A stretch of 64,000 bases of DNA. It comes from an uncultured Pelagibacteraceae bacterium. Lineage in GTDB: Bacteria; Pseudomonadota; Alphaproteobacteria; Pelagibacterales; Pelagibacteraceae. Of this stretch, positions 16,633 through 28,005 are shown piece after piece. The DNA is taken from the NCBI GenBank assembly GCA_902600485.1, contig CACKJD010000003.1, positions 100,026 through 164,025 of the forward strand, read 5' to 3'. The notes under the pieces were generated by a model. That model made no database searches. It was given only the letters and a program-made list of their open reading frames with translations, and was not told the origin of the DNA. Position 1 is the first letter of the stretch; every line of letters starts with the position of its first letter. The translations under genes were made by a program, and so were the position numbers.

Positions 16633-17291
16633 AACATAAAAACGAAAAAGGTTTTACTTTAATTTTGTCTTTAGTCTTGCTTTTAGTGATGTCTTTAATG
16701 GGCGGCGGATTAGTGGTAGTTTCATCTTCTGATCATCAAAGTAATAATAGTAGCGATGAATACCAGCAAGCTTTTTATATTGCAGAGCATGCACTTCTAG
16801 AGGCGGAAAAATCATTAGTTAATAAAATGATGGGTCCAATGCTTGATACAAATCCTCCAAGTAGAAATGAAGACATAAGATCAATACCAACAAATGTATC
16901 AGACGATATTTCTAATTTAGATCAAACTACTCCTTGTTATAGAAGTTTTAGAAATTTAAGTCGTGCAGATGATTTTGAAGTAGTTGAGCATATACAAGAT
17001 GTTAATTTTTTTGATGTGATAGAACCAATTTTTGCAACTTCACCAGATTTTGGTACACCCGTTGAAATTGAAAGAGAGAGAGCTAGAATGGAAAGATTTA
17101 GATATGAATATTTCTCAGTTAATGCTGGATCATCTACTTATAAATCTTCAGGAATGAGTCTAAAGAAGACCTCAACCACAACACAAAGGCAAGGAACAGC
17201 TTATAGAATATATGCTTGTGGAATATTAGGTAACGCCTCGAATCCTGAGATATTAATTCCATTAGAAACAATAGCTATCATCTCACATTGA
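16629..17291 (+). CDS. pilX: Minor pilin PilX-like
   Basis: 220 residues. Leader MKHKNEKG, then FTLILSLVLLLVMSLMGGGL. Mature residue 5 is not Glu, a known trait of PilX/GspK-like tip pilins that cap the fibre. The segment EYQQAFYIAEHALLEAEKSL matches the PilX helix. It directly precedes a hypothetical secreted protein and the PilY1-like gene, the usual PilX-PilY1 order. Confidence 0.8.
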   Translation: MKHKNEKGFTLILSLVLLLVMSLMGGGLVVVSSSDHQSNNSSDEYQQAFYIAEHALLEAEKSLVNKMMGPMLDTNPPSRNEDIRSIPTNVSDDISNLDQTTPCYRSFRNLSRADDFEVVEHIQDVNFFDVIEPIFATSPDFGTPVEIERERARMERFRYEYFSVNAGSSTYKSSGMSLKKTSTTTQRQGTAYRIYACGILGNASNPEILIPLETIAIISH

Positions 17292-17359
17292 ACAGTTTTA
17301 TTAATAAATTTTATATAATCTATGTTGAAAAAATTTTTTCAATAATTTAAATTTATCTT

Positions 17360-17872
17360 GTGAAAAAAATATCTTTTTATTTAATATTTATATTTTTTAC
17401 AATTAATAGTTCATTTGCTTGCCAACTATTAAATGTACCAATTGGTTCAAATGTAAAAAGTGCTTCATCAACATTTGATTTTTTAGCAGATTATAATCAA
17501 GATGTATTTGGGGAAAATAATTCTGCGCTGTATGAAGATTATGCTGCAGATTTTTGCGATGGCTCAGATTTAAAGGAAACAGACTTAGAAGTTATAGTTT
17601 ATCAATCAAAAATAGCGGGTATTAATTTAGTAAACGCAGACCAAGATAATAATAATTTAATTTATGAATTCACGAAAAATTTTATCAATGACCCAGGTCA
17701 AAATGTTACAAATAAAACATGGACAGGATATGTAAGCTTAGATGTTGGAAATTTAATTATTACTTACAGTAAAACAAATGTTGGAAATCAAAAATTTGAA
17801 TATTTAGAAATAACTAATGCTGAAATGTTTGATTATACCGTAGATGAAAATATGATTAATACATCGAGTTAA
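17360..17872 (+). CDS. Secreted protein of unknown function between pilX and pilY1
   Basis: 170 residues from a GTG start. A signal peptide (hydrophobic LIFIFFTINSSFA) is followed by Cys; the preceding residues are a poor lipobox, so cleavage by signal peptidase I is at least as likely as lipidation. The body is acidic and rich in Asn/Asp and aromatic residues, with one later Cys (DFCDGSD). No domain recognised. It is 3 bases upstream of the PilY1-like gene, so co-translation is likely; a chaperone or partner of PilY1 is a guess from position only. Confidence 0.75.
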   Translation: MKKISFYLIFIFFTINSSFACQLLNVPIGSNVKSASSTFDFLADYNQDVFGENNSALYEDYAADFCDGSDLKETDLEVIVYQSKIAGINLVNADQDNNNLIYEFTKNFINDPGQNVTNKTWTGYVSLDVGNLIITYSKTNVGNQKFEYLEITNAEMFDYTVDENMINTSS

Positions 17873-17875
17873 AAA

Positions 17876-20800
17876 ATGAAACTTTTAAAATTTATATTTA
17901 TTATTTTATTAATTACTTCAAGCAATAATTTGTATGCTAAACCAGTTCCACCTGGAGCTGGAGACGGCGAGGTTGCTGCGAATATATTATTTCTTGTTGA
18001 TAGTTCAGCAAGCATGAATACATGGATAGGTAATGATGGATTAGGACCAGCACCTAAAGCTGTTTACGACTCTGAAGATAGAATTTTAATTAATCAAAAC
18101 GGCAGAAGAGCAAGAGGTGTTGTAAGATATACAGCAGCAGGTGCTTTTGATACTACTTTCACGCCTATACGAAGAACTCCAGCAGCAGGCTGTACAAATA
18201 TATATGATGCAGGCGCAAATACTACAAGGAGTAGAAATATTAGAAGGAACGCTGGATTACATTTTGTTGAGAACCTTACCACTCGAGACATTAGCAATCA
18301 AAATATGTTTTTCGTCATAAATAGAGAGAGACGTGACAGGAATATGATTTACGGTTTTACTGAAGATGGATCTGAATGCATATTTGCACTTGGTAACCAA
18401 ACTAGAGGAGCCTGGGTTTATGACATAGATGTGAAAATTATTGGTGGAACTCCTTACCTTTTTTCTGGAGGAAGAATAAGACGAGGTGGTTTCTTTCAAT
18501 CTTGTAATCTAACCACAATGGCTTGTAATTTACAAACTTTCGGCAGAGGTCTTTTGAGTTCAATGCAAAGAATGTCAGTAAACAATGAAGGTACTATTGT
18601 TTACATAACTGATAGGAGAGATGGAAGTATTCAAGGACGAAGTTTAGCGGCAGCAAATGGTGCTTTGGCATTAGGTGCAGAAGTTAGAAGAATTGATCGA
18701 GCCGAGTCTCCAGATCTAACTAGTACAATGGCATACGCTACAACAGTTGCTGTTTCACCAGACGACAGCAATATTCTTTATGTTGGCTCACATATAAATC
18801 ATTCACTTCAAAAATTAGAATTAAGTGGTACAGGAGCAGACACTACATATAATGTAATTACAAGTGTTGGTACAGGACTAAATTCAACACTCGCAAACAC
18901 AGGGGTTGCAGGCGAAATTGATGCTGACGATGTTAGATTTTCAAGAGTATGGGGTGTGAGTGTAACAAATACATTTGGAGATAGTAATAATGAAACAAGA
19001 ATTTTGTCAGCTACTAGTAGAGGTTATGTCGATGTATTCGATGGGTCCAAATTTGTTGAAGCTCAAAGAAATGACACTTGGCAAGATCAAATGGGAGGAC
19101 CAAGAATAAGAAGGTGGGATGGAGTAAAACAAGCAATTAATGCAATTGTCAATGATACAACTTTAACTACAGGAGCTCATTTTGGATTTGGTCACTGGAA
19201 TGCAGGTGAAAGTGGTGGAGGAAAAAACTCTGCTAGAGGTGGAGCTTATTGTCATAGAAATTCTAATTGTTCATATTATAATGGGTGGACGGGAGACCAT
19301 CCAACTGGAACAAGCACACTTTGTAATAGTGACTCTTGTTTAAATGTTGGAATTAGTTCAAGAGGTGCTAGTCAAATTATGAGCGTTCTAGAACCGCTTG
19401 GTCTTGCTTGGGGAACCGATTCACAGGCTTTTTCAGACATAGCAGTGCAATATTTTGAAGATGAGACAGCGGGTGGTCAAGTTTTTGATCCAGAATCCTT
19501 ATGTCAACTTAACTATATAATTGTTATCGGTGATGGTGCAATGAGAAATACTGGCGTTCGAGGCCAAAGAGGAGAAACTGCTAATCGAATAGATGCATTA
19601 AGAAAAAAAGGTATCAAAACTTTATTTGTTGCTTATGGCGGAGGTATCAGAGGTGGTTCTATGAATTTATTTGATGACTTAGCAAGAATAGGATCTTGTG
19701 CAACTGCTGGAGAAGAAGATTGCGAAGCAACAATAATCGCAGACACTCCTGAACAATTAAAAACTGAATTAACTAGTAAAATTAGACAAATAATTGCGGA
19801 TAAACTTGCATTTACAGCGCCATCAATTACTGCAACAATTCAAGAGGGGGGGTCACTATATCAAGCACAATTTGCATACGAACAATATGGTGAATGGCAA
19901 GGAACTTTATTAAGAAAAAAACTTAACTCTGATGGAACAGTTGACCATGAACTAAGTACCCCAGGAAACTGGAGTGCTGCTAAAGAGATAAAAGGTCAAG
20001 CATCAGAAACCGGAACAGACGATGATAGAAATTTATGGACTGCGATGCCTGGTAAATCTTATATAGGTAATTGGGATAATTTTCATCCTGATTTTATGTC
20101 ATCAATAAAGAGTTTGATGGATGAATTAGGATATGAAGTACCTGATTATCATCATGCTTCCTCATCGTGCGCATCGGTTGGAGTAAATGGTAATGATGAT
20201 GATATTACAGGTTTAGTTAATTTTATGAGAGGAAGAGATTATTTTGATTATAATGGTGATTGTATTGTAACTCAGGTTAGGGATCACGTTATGGGAGATA
20301 TCTATCACTCACAATTAATTGAAGTTGGACCACCAGATGCAAGTTTAGATTTTACAAATACAAATGAAGAGGCTTACTATAGAAGTGTAAACGGTTATCA
20401 ACAGTTCATGGCTGGAAACGCTTCAAGAAAAAATATAATTTATGCTGGATCAAATAGTGGAATTCTTCATGCTATAAATGCTGAAACTGGTAAAGAGGAA
20501 TGGGGTTTCATACCACCATTTATTGGAGCACTACTTCCGCAGGTGGTAAACAAGGGTTATGATGGAAAAATTGATCAAACAACTGTTGATGGGGTACAAA
20601 CTGGATCAGGAGGCACAAACCCGATATTTGGTGTTGATGGCTCTCCAGTTGTCCACGACGTACTTATTGAAGGCTGGGACCCAAAAGGCGCTGAACAAGG
20701 TAAAGCTTGGCGTACAATATTATTTGTGCCTTATGGTAGAGGTGGCGCTGGTTTTTCAGTTTTAGATATTACACATCCACTAGTTGAAAGTGACAAAGGC

Positions 20801-22633
20801 CCAATACATATGTTTTCAATATTTAATGACCAAATAAATAAAAGAATTTTGGTAGCAGACAAAGATGGAAATATTGAGTCTAGGCCATATAACTCTGGTT
20901 TCTCATCTTATCTTAAATCTGAGGAGGGGTTAGTAGCATCAGACAATCAAACAACAGCAAGAGATGCTGACCCAGATGACTGTAATAGTACTGATGACGA
21001 TGATACAAATAATTGTACAGAACAAGATAATATAGCACTTTGCACTGTTTTAAATGCTGATGAAGGACAAGCTGGAACTAATATTACAAGTAACACTGAG
21101 TTTATGGAAACTGGTACTAGCTCATGTTATATCAGCGATACATTTCATTTTAGTGAAATCACATTAGATTATCCAGAGGGACAAGAGATACCAGATGGCA
21201 TTTTAAGCGCAAAGGAGATGGTTGATGGAGTTACAGTACCAATAGCAATTGAAAGTGCATCTATGCGAGATGGTCTTTTAAGAGTAGTTTTTGAGGATAA
21301 ACAAGTGATTAATACTTATCAATCAGAGACAGATAACAGAGCGTCTAATCAATTTAGTATTCAAACATCTTGTAAAGGCGCAACAGGAATTGAGCCAGAA
21401 TACGATTACACACAATTAGGAGAGACTTGGTCAACTCCAAGAATTGTTAGAATACCATCAACAGACGGAGGTGATATTAATTCAGATCGATATGTCGCCG
21501 TTATGGGCGGAGGTATGAGTAAAAATGATAGTTGTGCAGGCTCTGCAGTATTTTTAGTAGATCTTGAAGATAGAGATGAACCAGGTAAAATTTACGGCGC
21601 TGAGAAAAACGGTGGACCTATTACTATAGTGGACACTGATCCAGCAGGTATATCAGTTGGCTCTACACAAGAAGCTACACCAAACGGAAGTGATATTTCC
21701 AATGCTATTCCTGCAGCTCCAATCGTTATAACTCCAGACACTGCTTTTGGAATTCCGTGGAGAGGTGCTTTAGTTTACGTAAATGATTTAGAGGGTAAAG
21801 TCACAAAAATTAATTTAACTAATTCAACAAAAAATGGGGCACGTTTATTTGAACAAACAACTTTATTTAATTTAAGGGCTAATACTAACAATGCTCGATA
21901 CTCATATTTTGCTATGGATGCCGGAGTTGGAGTTGATAAAGGGCAACTGATGCTTTTTGGATCAACGGGTAATTTTACTGACCTTGGCGGAAGAGAACCA
22001 GGGCTAGATAATATAATGTATGGAGTTATAGATAAGGACTATCCTTATTTTGATCACTTAAATGGAGTTACAATTCCATTAGGTTCGGAACCAAATTTTT
22101 TAATAAAAGCACATAAGAGCGCAAATGATGCACTGAGTGTAGAAGAAGCAGATGATTGTGAGGATGTTACGGGTAAAATAGATACATCTACTTGTATTGG
22201 AACTAAACAAGCTTGGGTAATTAAACTTGGTCAAGATGATCAAGGTAATTTTTATGTTCCTAAAACTTTTAGGAAGGCCTCTGCTTCACCAACATTATTT
22301 AAAGGACAAGTTTATTTTCCTATTTACCAACCACCACCAGGTAATCAAAGATGTAGTCAAGGTTCTGCATTTATTTGTGTATCAGATGATGAGTGTGGCT
22401 ATAATAACTCTGCTAAACTAAAACTTACAACACCAGAAGATGTCAATAATCCAGGTGCTAATGCATGTGCATTCGTTAGAAAAGGTGTCCTATCTGAACT
22501 TGTAATTTTTGCTGATAAATTATTTGCAAACGTAGCAGGTCCAACAGGTGATGAAGATACTTTATTCTCAATCTTATCTGTACCTGGTGAAATCATGCAA
22601 AATAAAGGTGGCTGGAGAGATAGTAGTTATTAA
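17876..22633 (+). CDS. pilY1: PilY1-like pilus tip adhesin with von Willebrand A domain
   Basis: 1585 residues, longer than the ~1160 of Pseudomonas PilY1. A signal peptide (cleavage after NLYA) precedes a vWA-type region starting [15 protein letters not shown], with the MIDAS DxSxS motif. A propeller-like insert (about 100-400) splits that start from later vWA elements ([19 protein letters not shown]). The C-terminal ~750 residues show the PilY1 quinoprotein-like propeller: [57 protein letters not shown]. PilY1 proteins sit at the pilus tip and act in adhesion, retraction control and surface sensing. The gene ends convergently with icd; the two stop codons overlap. Confidence 0.88.
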   Translation: MKLLKFIFIILLITSSNNLYAKPVPPGAGDGEVAANILFLVDSSASMNTWIGNDGLGPAPKAVYDSEDRILINQNGRRARGVVRYTAAGAFDTTFTPIRRTPAAGCTNIYDAGANTTRSRNIRRNAGLHFVENLTTRDISNQNMFFVINRERRDRNMIYGFTEDGSECIFALGNQTRGAWVYDIDVKIIGGTPYLFSGGRIRRGGFFQSCNLTTMACNLQTFGRGLLSSMQRMSVNNEGTIVYITDRRDGSIQGRSLAAANGALALGAEVRRIDRAESPDLTSTMAYATTVAVSPDDSNILYVGSHINHSLQKLELSGTGADTTYNVITSVGTGLNSTLANTGVAGEIDADDVRFSRVWGVSVTNTFGDSNNETRILSATSRGYVDVFDGSKFVEAQRNDTWQDQMGGPRIRRWDGVKQAINAIVNDTTLTTGAHFGFGHWNAGESGGGKNSARGGAYCHRNSNCSYYNGWTGDHPTGTSTLCNSDSCLNVGISSRGASQIMSVLEPLGLAWGTDSQAFSDIAVQYFEDETAGGQVFDPESLCQLNYIIVIGDGAMRNTGVRGQRGETANRIDALRKKGIKTLFVAYGGGIRGGSMNLFDDLARIGSCATAGEEDCEATIIADTPEQLKTELTSKIRQIIADKLAFTAPSITATIQEGGSLYQAQFAYEQYGEWQGTLLRKKLNSDGTVDHELSTPGNWSAAKEIKGQASETGTDDDRNLWTAMPGKSYIGNWDNFHPDFMSSIKSLMDELGYEVPDYHHASSSCASVGVNGNDDDITGLVNFMRGRDYFDYNGDCIVTQVRDHVMGDIYHSQLIEVGPPDASLDFTNTNEEAYYRSVNGYQQFMAGNASRKNIIYAGSNSGILHAINAETGKEEWGFIPPFIGALLPQVVNKGYDGKIDQTTVDGVQTGSGGTNPIFGVDGSPVVHDVLIEGWDPKGAEQGKAWRTILFVPYGRGGAGFSVLDITHPLVESDKGPIHMFSIFNDQINKRILVADKDGNIESRPYNSGFSSYLKSEEGLVASDNQTTARDADPDDCNSTDDDDTNNCTEQDNIALCTVLNADEGQAGTNITSNTEFMETGTSSCYISDTFHFSEITLDYPEGQEIPDGILSAKEMVDGVTVPIAIESASMRDGLLRVVFEDKQVINTYQSETDNRASNQFSIQTSCKGATGIEPEYDYTQLGETWSTPRIVRIPSTDGGDINSDRYVAVMGGGMSKNDSCAGSAVFLVDLEDRDEPGKIYGAEKNGGPITIVDTDPAGISVGSTQEATPNGSDISNAIPAAPIVITPDTAFGIPWRGALVYVNDLEGKVTKINLTNSTKNGARLFEQTTLFNLRANTNNARYSYFAMDAGVGVDKGQLMLFGSTGNFTDLGGREPGLDNIMYGVIDKDYPYFDHLNGVTIPLGSEPNFLIKAHKSANDALSVEEADDCEDVTGKIDTSTCIGTKQAWVIKLGQDDQGNFYVPKTFRKASASPTLFKGQVYFPIYQPPPGNQRCSQGSAFICVSDDECGYNNSAKLKLTTPEDVNNPGANACAFVRKGVLSELVIFADKLFANVAGPTGDEDTLFSILSVPGEIMQNKGGWRDSSY

Positions 22634-23844
22634 TTTAACTTTTTCTTAAGACTTCCATCAATAGCATCTAAAAATTGGTTTGTTGTTAGATACTTTTGAT
22701 TTTTATCAATTAAGATCGCTAGGTCTTTTGTCATTGAACCTGTTTCAACGCAATTAATACATACGTCTTCTAAAGTTTTAGAAAATTTAATTAGCTCATC
22801 ATTTGTGTCTAACTTACCTCTATGAGCAAGACCCCTTGTCCAAGCAAATATTGAAGCAATAGGATTGGTTGAAGTTTCTTTACCTTGTTGATGCATTCTG
22901 TAATGTCTGGTAACAGTTCCATGCGCAGCTTCTGCTTCCATTGTTCTTCCGTCTGGGGCCAACAACACACTTGTCATTAATCCTAATGAACCATAGCCTT
23001 GTGCAACCGTATCTGATTGAACATCTCCGTCATAATTTTTACATGCCCATATATACTTACCACTCCACTTCATTGCACACGCTACCATATCATCAATAAG
23101 TCTATGTTCATAAGTTAAATTATGTTTATCAAAATCAGACTTGAATTCTTTTTCAAATACTGCATGGAATATATCTTTAAATCTTCCATCGTAAGTTTTT
23201 AAAATAGTATTCTTTGTAGATAAATAAACAGGCCATTTTTTTATTAACCCATAATTAAAACATGATCTTGCAAAGTCTTCGATTGATTTATCTAAATTAT
23301 ACATTGAAAGCGCAACTCCAGGTCCAGGAAAATTAAATACCTCATAACTTTTATTATCTTTTCCATCTTCTGATGTCCATTTTACCTCTAATTTTCCTTT
23401 ACCAGGAACCTTGAAATCTGTTGCTCTGTACTGATCACCAAAAGCATGTCTTCCTATAATAACTGGATCTGTCCATGATGGAACTAATCTTGGAACATTT
23501 TTACAAATTATTGGCTCTCTAAATACAGTTCCTCCAATGATATTTCTTATTGTTCCATTAGGAGATCTCCACATTTTTTTTAAATTAAATTCTTTTACAC
23601 GTGCCTCATCTGGTGTGATTGTTGCGCATTTAATCCCAACCCCATTTTTTTTAATCGCATTAGCACAATCAATTGTAATTTGGTCAGAGGTATCATCTCT
23701 GCTCTTCATCCCAAGATCGTAGTATTCAATTCCGAGGTCCAGATATGGAAGGATCAATTTCTTCTTAATAAATTCCCATATAACCCTTGTCATTTCATCA
23801 CCATCCAACTCTACTATTGGGTTTTTGACCTTAATTTTGCTCAT
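22630..23844 (-). CDS. icd: Isocitrate dehydrogenase (NADP-dependent)
   Basis: 404 residues, the eukaryote-like class II homodimeric NADP-IDH length found in alphaproteobacteria. It begins [33 protein letters not shown] and has the substrate-binding [14 protein letters not shown] and the cofactor region [27 protein letters not shown] (only partly quoted families agree; the His-Gly-Thr-Val-Thr and Arg-His pair mark NADP preference). It oxidatively decarboxylates isocitrate in the TCA cycle. It is transcribed alone, convergent with pilY1 and divergent from psd. Confidence 0.95.
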   Translation of the reverse strand: MSKIKVKNPIVELDGDEMTRVIWEFIKKKLILPYLDLGIEYYDLGMKSRDDTSDQITIDCANAIKKNGVGIKCATITPDEARVKEFNLKKMWRSPNGTIRNIIGGTVFREPIICKNVPRLVPSWTDPVIIGRHAFGDQYRATDFKVPGKGKLEVKWTSEDGKDNKSYEVFNFPGPGVALSMYNLDKSIEDFARSCFNYGLIKKWPVYLSTKNTILKTYDGRFKDIFHAVFEKEFKSDFDKHNLTYEHRLIDDMVACAMKWSGKYIWACKNYDGDVQSDTVAQGYGSLGLMTSVLLAPDGRTMEAEAAHGTVTRHYRMHQQGKETSTNPIASIFAWTRGLAHRGKLDTNDELIKFSKTLEDVCINCVETGSMTKDLAILIDKNQKYLTTNQFLDAIDGSLKKKLN

Positions 23845-23921
23845 ATTTACTTATAAATCTTATTAATTGAATTTTTGCTTTTTATATACATATTAATCAG
23901 AAATTAGCAAAAAAAAGTATT

Positions 23922-24569
23922 ATGTTTGATAAAATATTTCCTAAATTACACAACGAAGGCTATAAATTTTTAGTTATTTTTGGCCTAGCAACTCTCGTGT
24001 TATATTTGATTAATGGATTTCTTGGTTTAATTGGAATAGTTCTCACTATTTGGGTATATTATTTTTTTAGGGATCCAGACAGAATTTCAATTAATGATGA
24101 AGATTATTTAGTTAGCCCTGCAGATGGAGTTGTTCTGCAAGTCATGGAAACTAACGGTCCAAAGGAACTAAATTTAGAGAACAAAAAATTTACTAAAGTG
24201 AGCATATTTATGAACGTTTTTGATTGTCACGTTAACAGAACTCCATGTAGCGGTGTAATAGAAGACATATTATATGTTGCTGGAAAATTTTTAAATGCCT
24301 CTCTAGATAAAGCTAGTGAGGACAATGAAAGAAACTATTACAAAATTAAAAATAGTTTTGGAGAAGAAATTGTAGTAGTGCAGATAGCAGGATTAGTTGC
24401 AAGAAGAATAGTCACTGAAACTTCTAAAGGTGAAAAACTTGAACAAGGCTCAAGAATTGGCATGATAAGATTTGGTAGTAGAGCAGAATTATATTTCGAA
24501 AATTACAAGCCACTTGTAAAAGTTGATCAAAAAACTATAGCAGGTGAAACATTAATAGCTAAAAGATAG
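23922..24569 (+). CDS. psd: Phosphatidylserine decarboxylase (short Psd form)
   Basis: 215 residues, the short form found in Rhizobiales and Rickettsiales. N-terminal hydrophobic segments (about 18-48) anchor it in the inner membrane. Motifs: VSPADGVV, FMNVFDCHVNRTP and the self-cleavage site FGSR, where Ser186 becomes the pyruvoyl group. It makes phosphatidylethanolamine from phosphatidylserine. pssA follows after 3 bases, giving the two-step pathway as one operon. Confidence 0.93.
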   Translation: MFDKIFPKLHNEGYKFLVIFGLATLVLYLINGFLGLIGIVLTIWVYYFFRDPDRISINDEDYLVSPADGVVLQVMETNGPKELNLENKKFTKVSIFMNVFDCHVNRTPCSGVIEDILYVAGKFLNASLDKASEDNERNYYKIKNSFGEEIVVVQIAGLVARRIVTETSKGEKLEQGSRIGMIRFGSRAELYFENYKPLVKVDQKTIAGETLIAKR

Positions 24570-24572
24570 CAA

Positions 24573-25370
24573 ATGCAAGAAACAAACAAAAAGTTTAAAT
24601 TAGTTTCTAATAAAAAAACAAGAACTATTTTGCCTAACATGTTTACATTGGTAGGTGTTTGCATAGGTCTAACATCTATAAAATTCGCATTTGATGAAAA
24701 ATTTGGATTAGCAATCATTTGTATTATTGTTGCAGGTTTAATAGATGGTTTAGATGGTAGAATAGCAAGGTTGATAAAAGGAACTTCTCAAGTAGGAAAA
24801 GAATTAGATTCTTTAACAGATGTGATAAGTTTTGGAGTTGCTCCAGCTTTTATAATGTATTTTTGGCAACTAAATACTCTTGGTAGAGTTGGATGGTTAA
24901 TTTGTTTAGTTTATGTAATATGTGTTGCGTTAAGACTTGCAAGATTTAATGTAAATTCTGAAACACAATCATCTTGGAAAGATAATTTTTTTGAGGGCGT
25001 TCCATCACCTGCTGGAGGTATTTTAGTCTTGATGCCATTAATTTATAGCAAAAGTGAAATACAATTTTTAAACATTGATTTTACATATTTCACACTAATT
25101 TTATTTATACTAATCTCAATATTATTAATAAGTAAATTACCAACTTATTCTTTTAAAAAAATTGCAGTGCCGAGAAGACTAACTATATTTCTTCTGTTTG
25201 GCGTTGTTTTATTTTTTGGATTACTTCTAATCTATACTTATAATGTAATTGTAATATCTAGCTTACTATATTTAGCATTGATTCCTTTTAGTGTTTTTCA
25301 TTTTCAGAATTTAAATAAAAAATTTGTAAATGAAAATATTGATAACGAGGAACACGAAGATATTCTTTAA
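24573..25370 (+). CDS. pssA: CDP-diacylglycerol-serine O-phosphatidyltransferase
   Basis: 265 residues, multi-pass membrane enzyme making phosphatidylserine. The CDP-alcohol phosphotransferase signature is clear around 57-83: DGLDGRIAR, then GKELDSLTD. N-terminal LPNMFTLVGVCIGL is the usual first helix. The C-terminal half has further TM helices and a charged tail. It lies immediately downstream of psd and overlaps the next gene by one base. Confidence 0.94.
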   Translation: MQETNKKFKLVSNKKTRTILPNMFTLVGVCIGLTSIKFAFDEKFGLAIICIIVAGLIDGLDGRIARLIKGTSQVGKELDSLTDVISFGVAPAFIMYFWQLNTLGRVGWLICLVYVICVALRLARFNVNSETQSSWKDNFFEGVPSPAGGILVLMPLIYSKSEIQFLNIDFTYFTLILFILISILLISKLPTYSFKKIAVPRRLTIFLLFGVVLFFGLLLIYTYNVIVISSLLYLALIPFSVFHFQNLNKKFVNENIDNEEHEDIL

Positions 25371-26293
25371 TGAAAGAAAATACTATTGTTTCTCTAGCTG
25401 ATGAAAAATACTTTAACTTGCTAGAGGAATTAATTGATTCTGTTAAAAGTTTCCCAGATAGTAAGAATACAGCAATATGTGTGCTTGATGCAGGTCTAAA
25501 CCAGGATCAGATAGATAAAATTAAAAACAAAGTTGATGAAATAAAAAAAGCAGAATGGGATATTGAAGTTTCATCCCTTAAAGTCAAAGGTAAGGAGTGG
25601 TTAAAAAGCCAAGTTTCAAGAGCTTTTCTTCCTAAATATTTCCCTAATTATAAAAAATATTTATGGATAGATTGTGATGCATGGGTAAATGATTGGAATC
25701 CAATAGAACTTTATTTCAAAGCTTGTGAGAAAGGCAAATTAGGTATTACTCAATCAATTGGACCAGGATATAGAGTATTATCTAAAGTAAAATGGTTATT
25801 TGGTAAGCTTGCAATCATTAAATCTCAAAATTTTAAACACGCCATATCATCAAAAATAAATATGCAAAAGGCCAGAAAAATTGCATTTGCACCACATATA
25901 AATATCGGGGTATTTTCATTAGAAAAAAATTCTTCAGTATGGAATGTTTGGCAAAATAATCTAAAAGAAACCTTAAAACATGGAAGAATATTTGGATCAG
26001 AAGGATTGGCAATAAATCTTAGTGTTTATGTTGATAACGTAGAGACAGAGTTCTTACCATTAGGATGTAATTGGATAGCAAGTAATGTATTGCCAAAATT
26101 TGATGAAAGTAAAAGAGAATTTGTTGAACCATATTTACCAAACAATAAAATTGGAATTATGCACTTAGCAGCTGGAATATGGAAAGAGGGAAAAGATATG
26201 AGATTAGACAAAAGTATTAAAATTGAAATTAAATCCCTAAACGATAATACTGTTTCTAAAAGTTTAAGGTTTGAAAAAGTTGAAAAAAAATAA
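25370..26293 (+). CDS. Putative glycosyltransferase (GT8-like)
   Basis: 307 residues, soluble. An N-terminal Rossmann-like start (TIVSLADEKYFNLLEELIDSV) and the acidic DxD-type motif YLWIDCDAWVND (near 101) fit a nucleotide-sugar-dependent GT-A fold, closest in pattern to family 8. Later GVFSLEKNS, FGSEGLAINLSVY and IMHLAAGIWKEGKD fit acceptor and metal loops. The substrate is unknown. It overlaps pssA by one base and rlmE by 23 bases, so it belongs to the same operon; an envelope sugar role is plausible but unproven. Confidence 0.7.
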   Translation: MKENTIVSLADEKYFNLLEELIDSVKSFPDSKNTAICVLDAGLNQDQIDKIKNKVDEIKKAEWDIEVSSLKVKGKEWLKSQVSRAFLPKYFPNYKKYLWIDCDAWVNDWNPIELYFKACEKGKLGITQSIGPGYRVLSKVKWLFGKLAIIKSQNFKHAISSKINMQKARKIAFAPHINIGVFSLEKNSSVWNVWQNNLKETLKHGRIFGSEGLAINLSVYVDNVETEFLPLGCNWIASNVLPKFDESKREFVEPYLPNNKIGIMHLAAGIWKEGKDMRLDKSIKIEIKSLNDNTVSKSLRFEKVEKK

Positions 26294-26891
26294 AATTTCT
26301 AAAAACTGGATTAATAAGCAGAGAAGAGATATTTACGTAAGAAAATCAAAGCTAGAAGGTTATAGATCTAGGGCAATATATAAACTTAAAGAAATTGATG
26401 ATAAATTCAAAATTATAAGAAACGGAATTAAAGTTGTTGATTTAGGATCGGCACCAGGAAGTTGGTCACAATATTTATCTGAAAAATCTAAAAATTCAAA
26501 AATATTATCTATTGACTTAAAAGGTATTGAAAAAATTTATAACGTAACTCACTTGATAGGAGATTTTTTAGATGAAAAAAATCAGACAATAATATCTAAT
26601 TTTTTTGAGGATAAATTAGATCTTATAGTATCCGACATGGCTGTTAATACTACTGGCAACAAGAATTTAGATGCAATTTCTACTGGAGAATTGAGTATTA
26701 ATGCTATGGAATTTTCCGTTAGAAATTTAAAAAAAAATGGCAGTTTTGTCTCAAAAATATTTATGGGATCCACATTTAATGAAATCGTTGAAAATTGTAA
26801 AAAAAACTTCAAAGAAGTTAAAGTTTATAAACCCCCGTCTAGTCGTAAAGACTCTAAAGAAAGCTTTATTATTTGTAAAAAAATTAGATAG
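26271..26891 (+). CDS. rlmE: 23S rRNA 2'-O-ribose methyltransferase RlmE (FtsJ)
   Basis: 206 residues. SAM-dependent methylation of U2552 in 23S rRNA. Motifs: YRSRAIYKLKEID, the SAM loop VVDLGSAPGSWSQYL, LIVSDMAVNTTGN, SFVSKIF and SRKDSKESF, giving the K-D-K-E catalytic tetrad. No ATG is available near the start; the gene must start with TTG (26271 or 26280), inside the end of the glycosyltransferase gene. It has a basic N-terminal tail for RNA binding. Confidence 0.92.
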   Translation: MKKLKKNKISKNWINKQRRDIYVRKSKLEGYRSRAIYKLKEIDDKFKIIRNGIKVVDLGSAPGSWSQYLSEKSKNSKILSIDLKGIEKIYNVTHLIGDFLDEKNQTIISNFFEDKLDLIVSDMAVNTTGNKNLDAISTGELSINAMEFSVRNLKKNGSFVSKIFMGSTFNEIVENCKKNFKEVKVYKPPSSRKDSKESFIICKKIR

Positions 26892-26928
26892 ACACTTTAA
26901 AAATTTATAGAATCATATATAAATTATC

Positions 26929-28005
26929 ATGGATCCTATAAAAGAAGCACTTACCTTCGACGATGTTACTTTAGCGCCGCAATACTCAAAAGTCTTACCA
27001 TCCGATGTATCCACAGTAACTGTATTATCAAATCAATTAAAACTAGATATCCCAATTCTTTCATCTGCAATGGATACTGTTACAGAGTCAAAGATGGCTA
27101 TTGCTTTAGCTAAACAAGGAGGTATAGGTGTTATTCATAGAAATTTAACTATATCTCAACAAATTAATGAAATAAAAAAAGTAAAGTCAAAAAGATTAAA
27201 AGTTGGTGCTGCTGTAGGAACAAATGAAAGTGAATTAAATAGAATAAAGAATATTCTAAAACTTAACATCGATTTAATCGTAGTAGATACAGCTCATGGA
27301 CATAGTCAAAAAGTTGCAGATACAATTTTAAAAATTAAAAAAATTAAACCAAAAAAAACCACTTTATGTGCAGGCAATATAGCCACTGCAGAGGCAGCAA
27401 GATATTTGTGTAAGTTAGGGGTTGATGTTATAAAAGTTGGTATTGGACCTGGTTCAATATGCACAACAAGACTAGTTGCAGGTATTGGTGTTCCACAGTT
27501 GAGTGCGCTACTAGATGTTAAGAAGGGACTTAACAAAAAAGTAAAAATGATTTCTGATGGTGGTATTAAATTTTCTGGCGACATTGCAAAAGCTTTAGCA
27601 GCAGGAGCTGATGCAGTAATGGTTGGCTCAATGCTTGCGGGTACGTCTGAGGCACCAGGAAAAATTATAAAAAAGAAAGGCAAATTATTTAAAGTTTTTA
27701 GAGGAATGGGCTCTGTGGGAGCTATGAATAAAGGTTCTGCCGATAGATATTTTCAAAAAAAACAAAAGGATAAATCTAAGTATGTACCAGAAGGAGTTGA
27801 AGGTTTGATTAAATATAAAGGAGATGTAAGCAAGACTATTAACAAACTGGTAGGAGGTCTTAGATCTTCAATGGGATATTTGGGTGCTGAGCAAATAAAA
27901 TATCTAAACAAAAAAGCTAAATTTGTTAAAATTACGAAAGCTGGATTTTATGAAAGTATGGTACATAGTATAGACGAAGTAAAAAAGAATAGTGAATATT
28001 TATGA
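26929..28005 (+). CDS. guaB: IMP dehydrogenase lacking the CBS domains
   Basis: 358 residues versus about 490 for typical bacterial GuaB. The catalytic barrel is intact: LTFDDVTLAPQYS, SSAMDTVTESKMAIALA, VDTAHGHS, the catalytic loop GPGSICTTR with Cys178, and the flap region RGMGSVGAM. The tandem CBS (Bateman) module, normally inserted after the IHRNLTISQQ segment, is absent: IKKVKSKRLKVGAAVG joins directly. The enzyme makes XMP from IMP, the first step to GMP; guaA follows two genes later. Loss of CBS removes the usual nucleotide control. Confidence 0.93.
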   Translation: MDPIKEALTFDDVTLAPQYSKVLPSDVSTVTVLSNQLKLDIPILSSAMDTVTESKMAIALAKQGGIGVIHRNLTISQQINEIKKVKSKRLKVGAAVGTNESELNRIKNILKLNIDLIVVDTAHGHSQKVADTILKIKKIKPKKTTLCAGNIATAEAARYLCKLGVDVIKVGIGPGSICTTRLVAGIGVPQLSALLDVKKGLNKKVKMISDGGIKFSGDIAKALAAGADAVMVGSMLAGTSEAPGKIIKKKGKLFKVFRGMGSVGAMNKGSADRYFQKKQKDKSKYVPEGVEGLIKYKGDVSKTINKLVGGLRSSMGYLGAEQIKYLNKKAKFVKITKAGFYESMVHSIDEVKKNSEYL

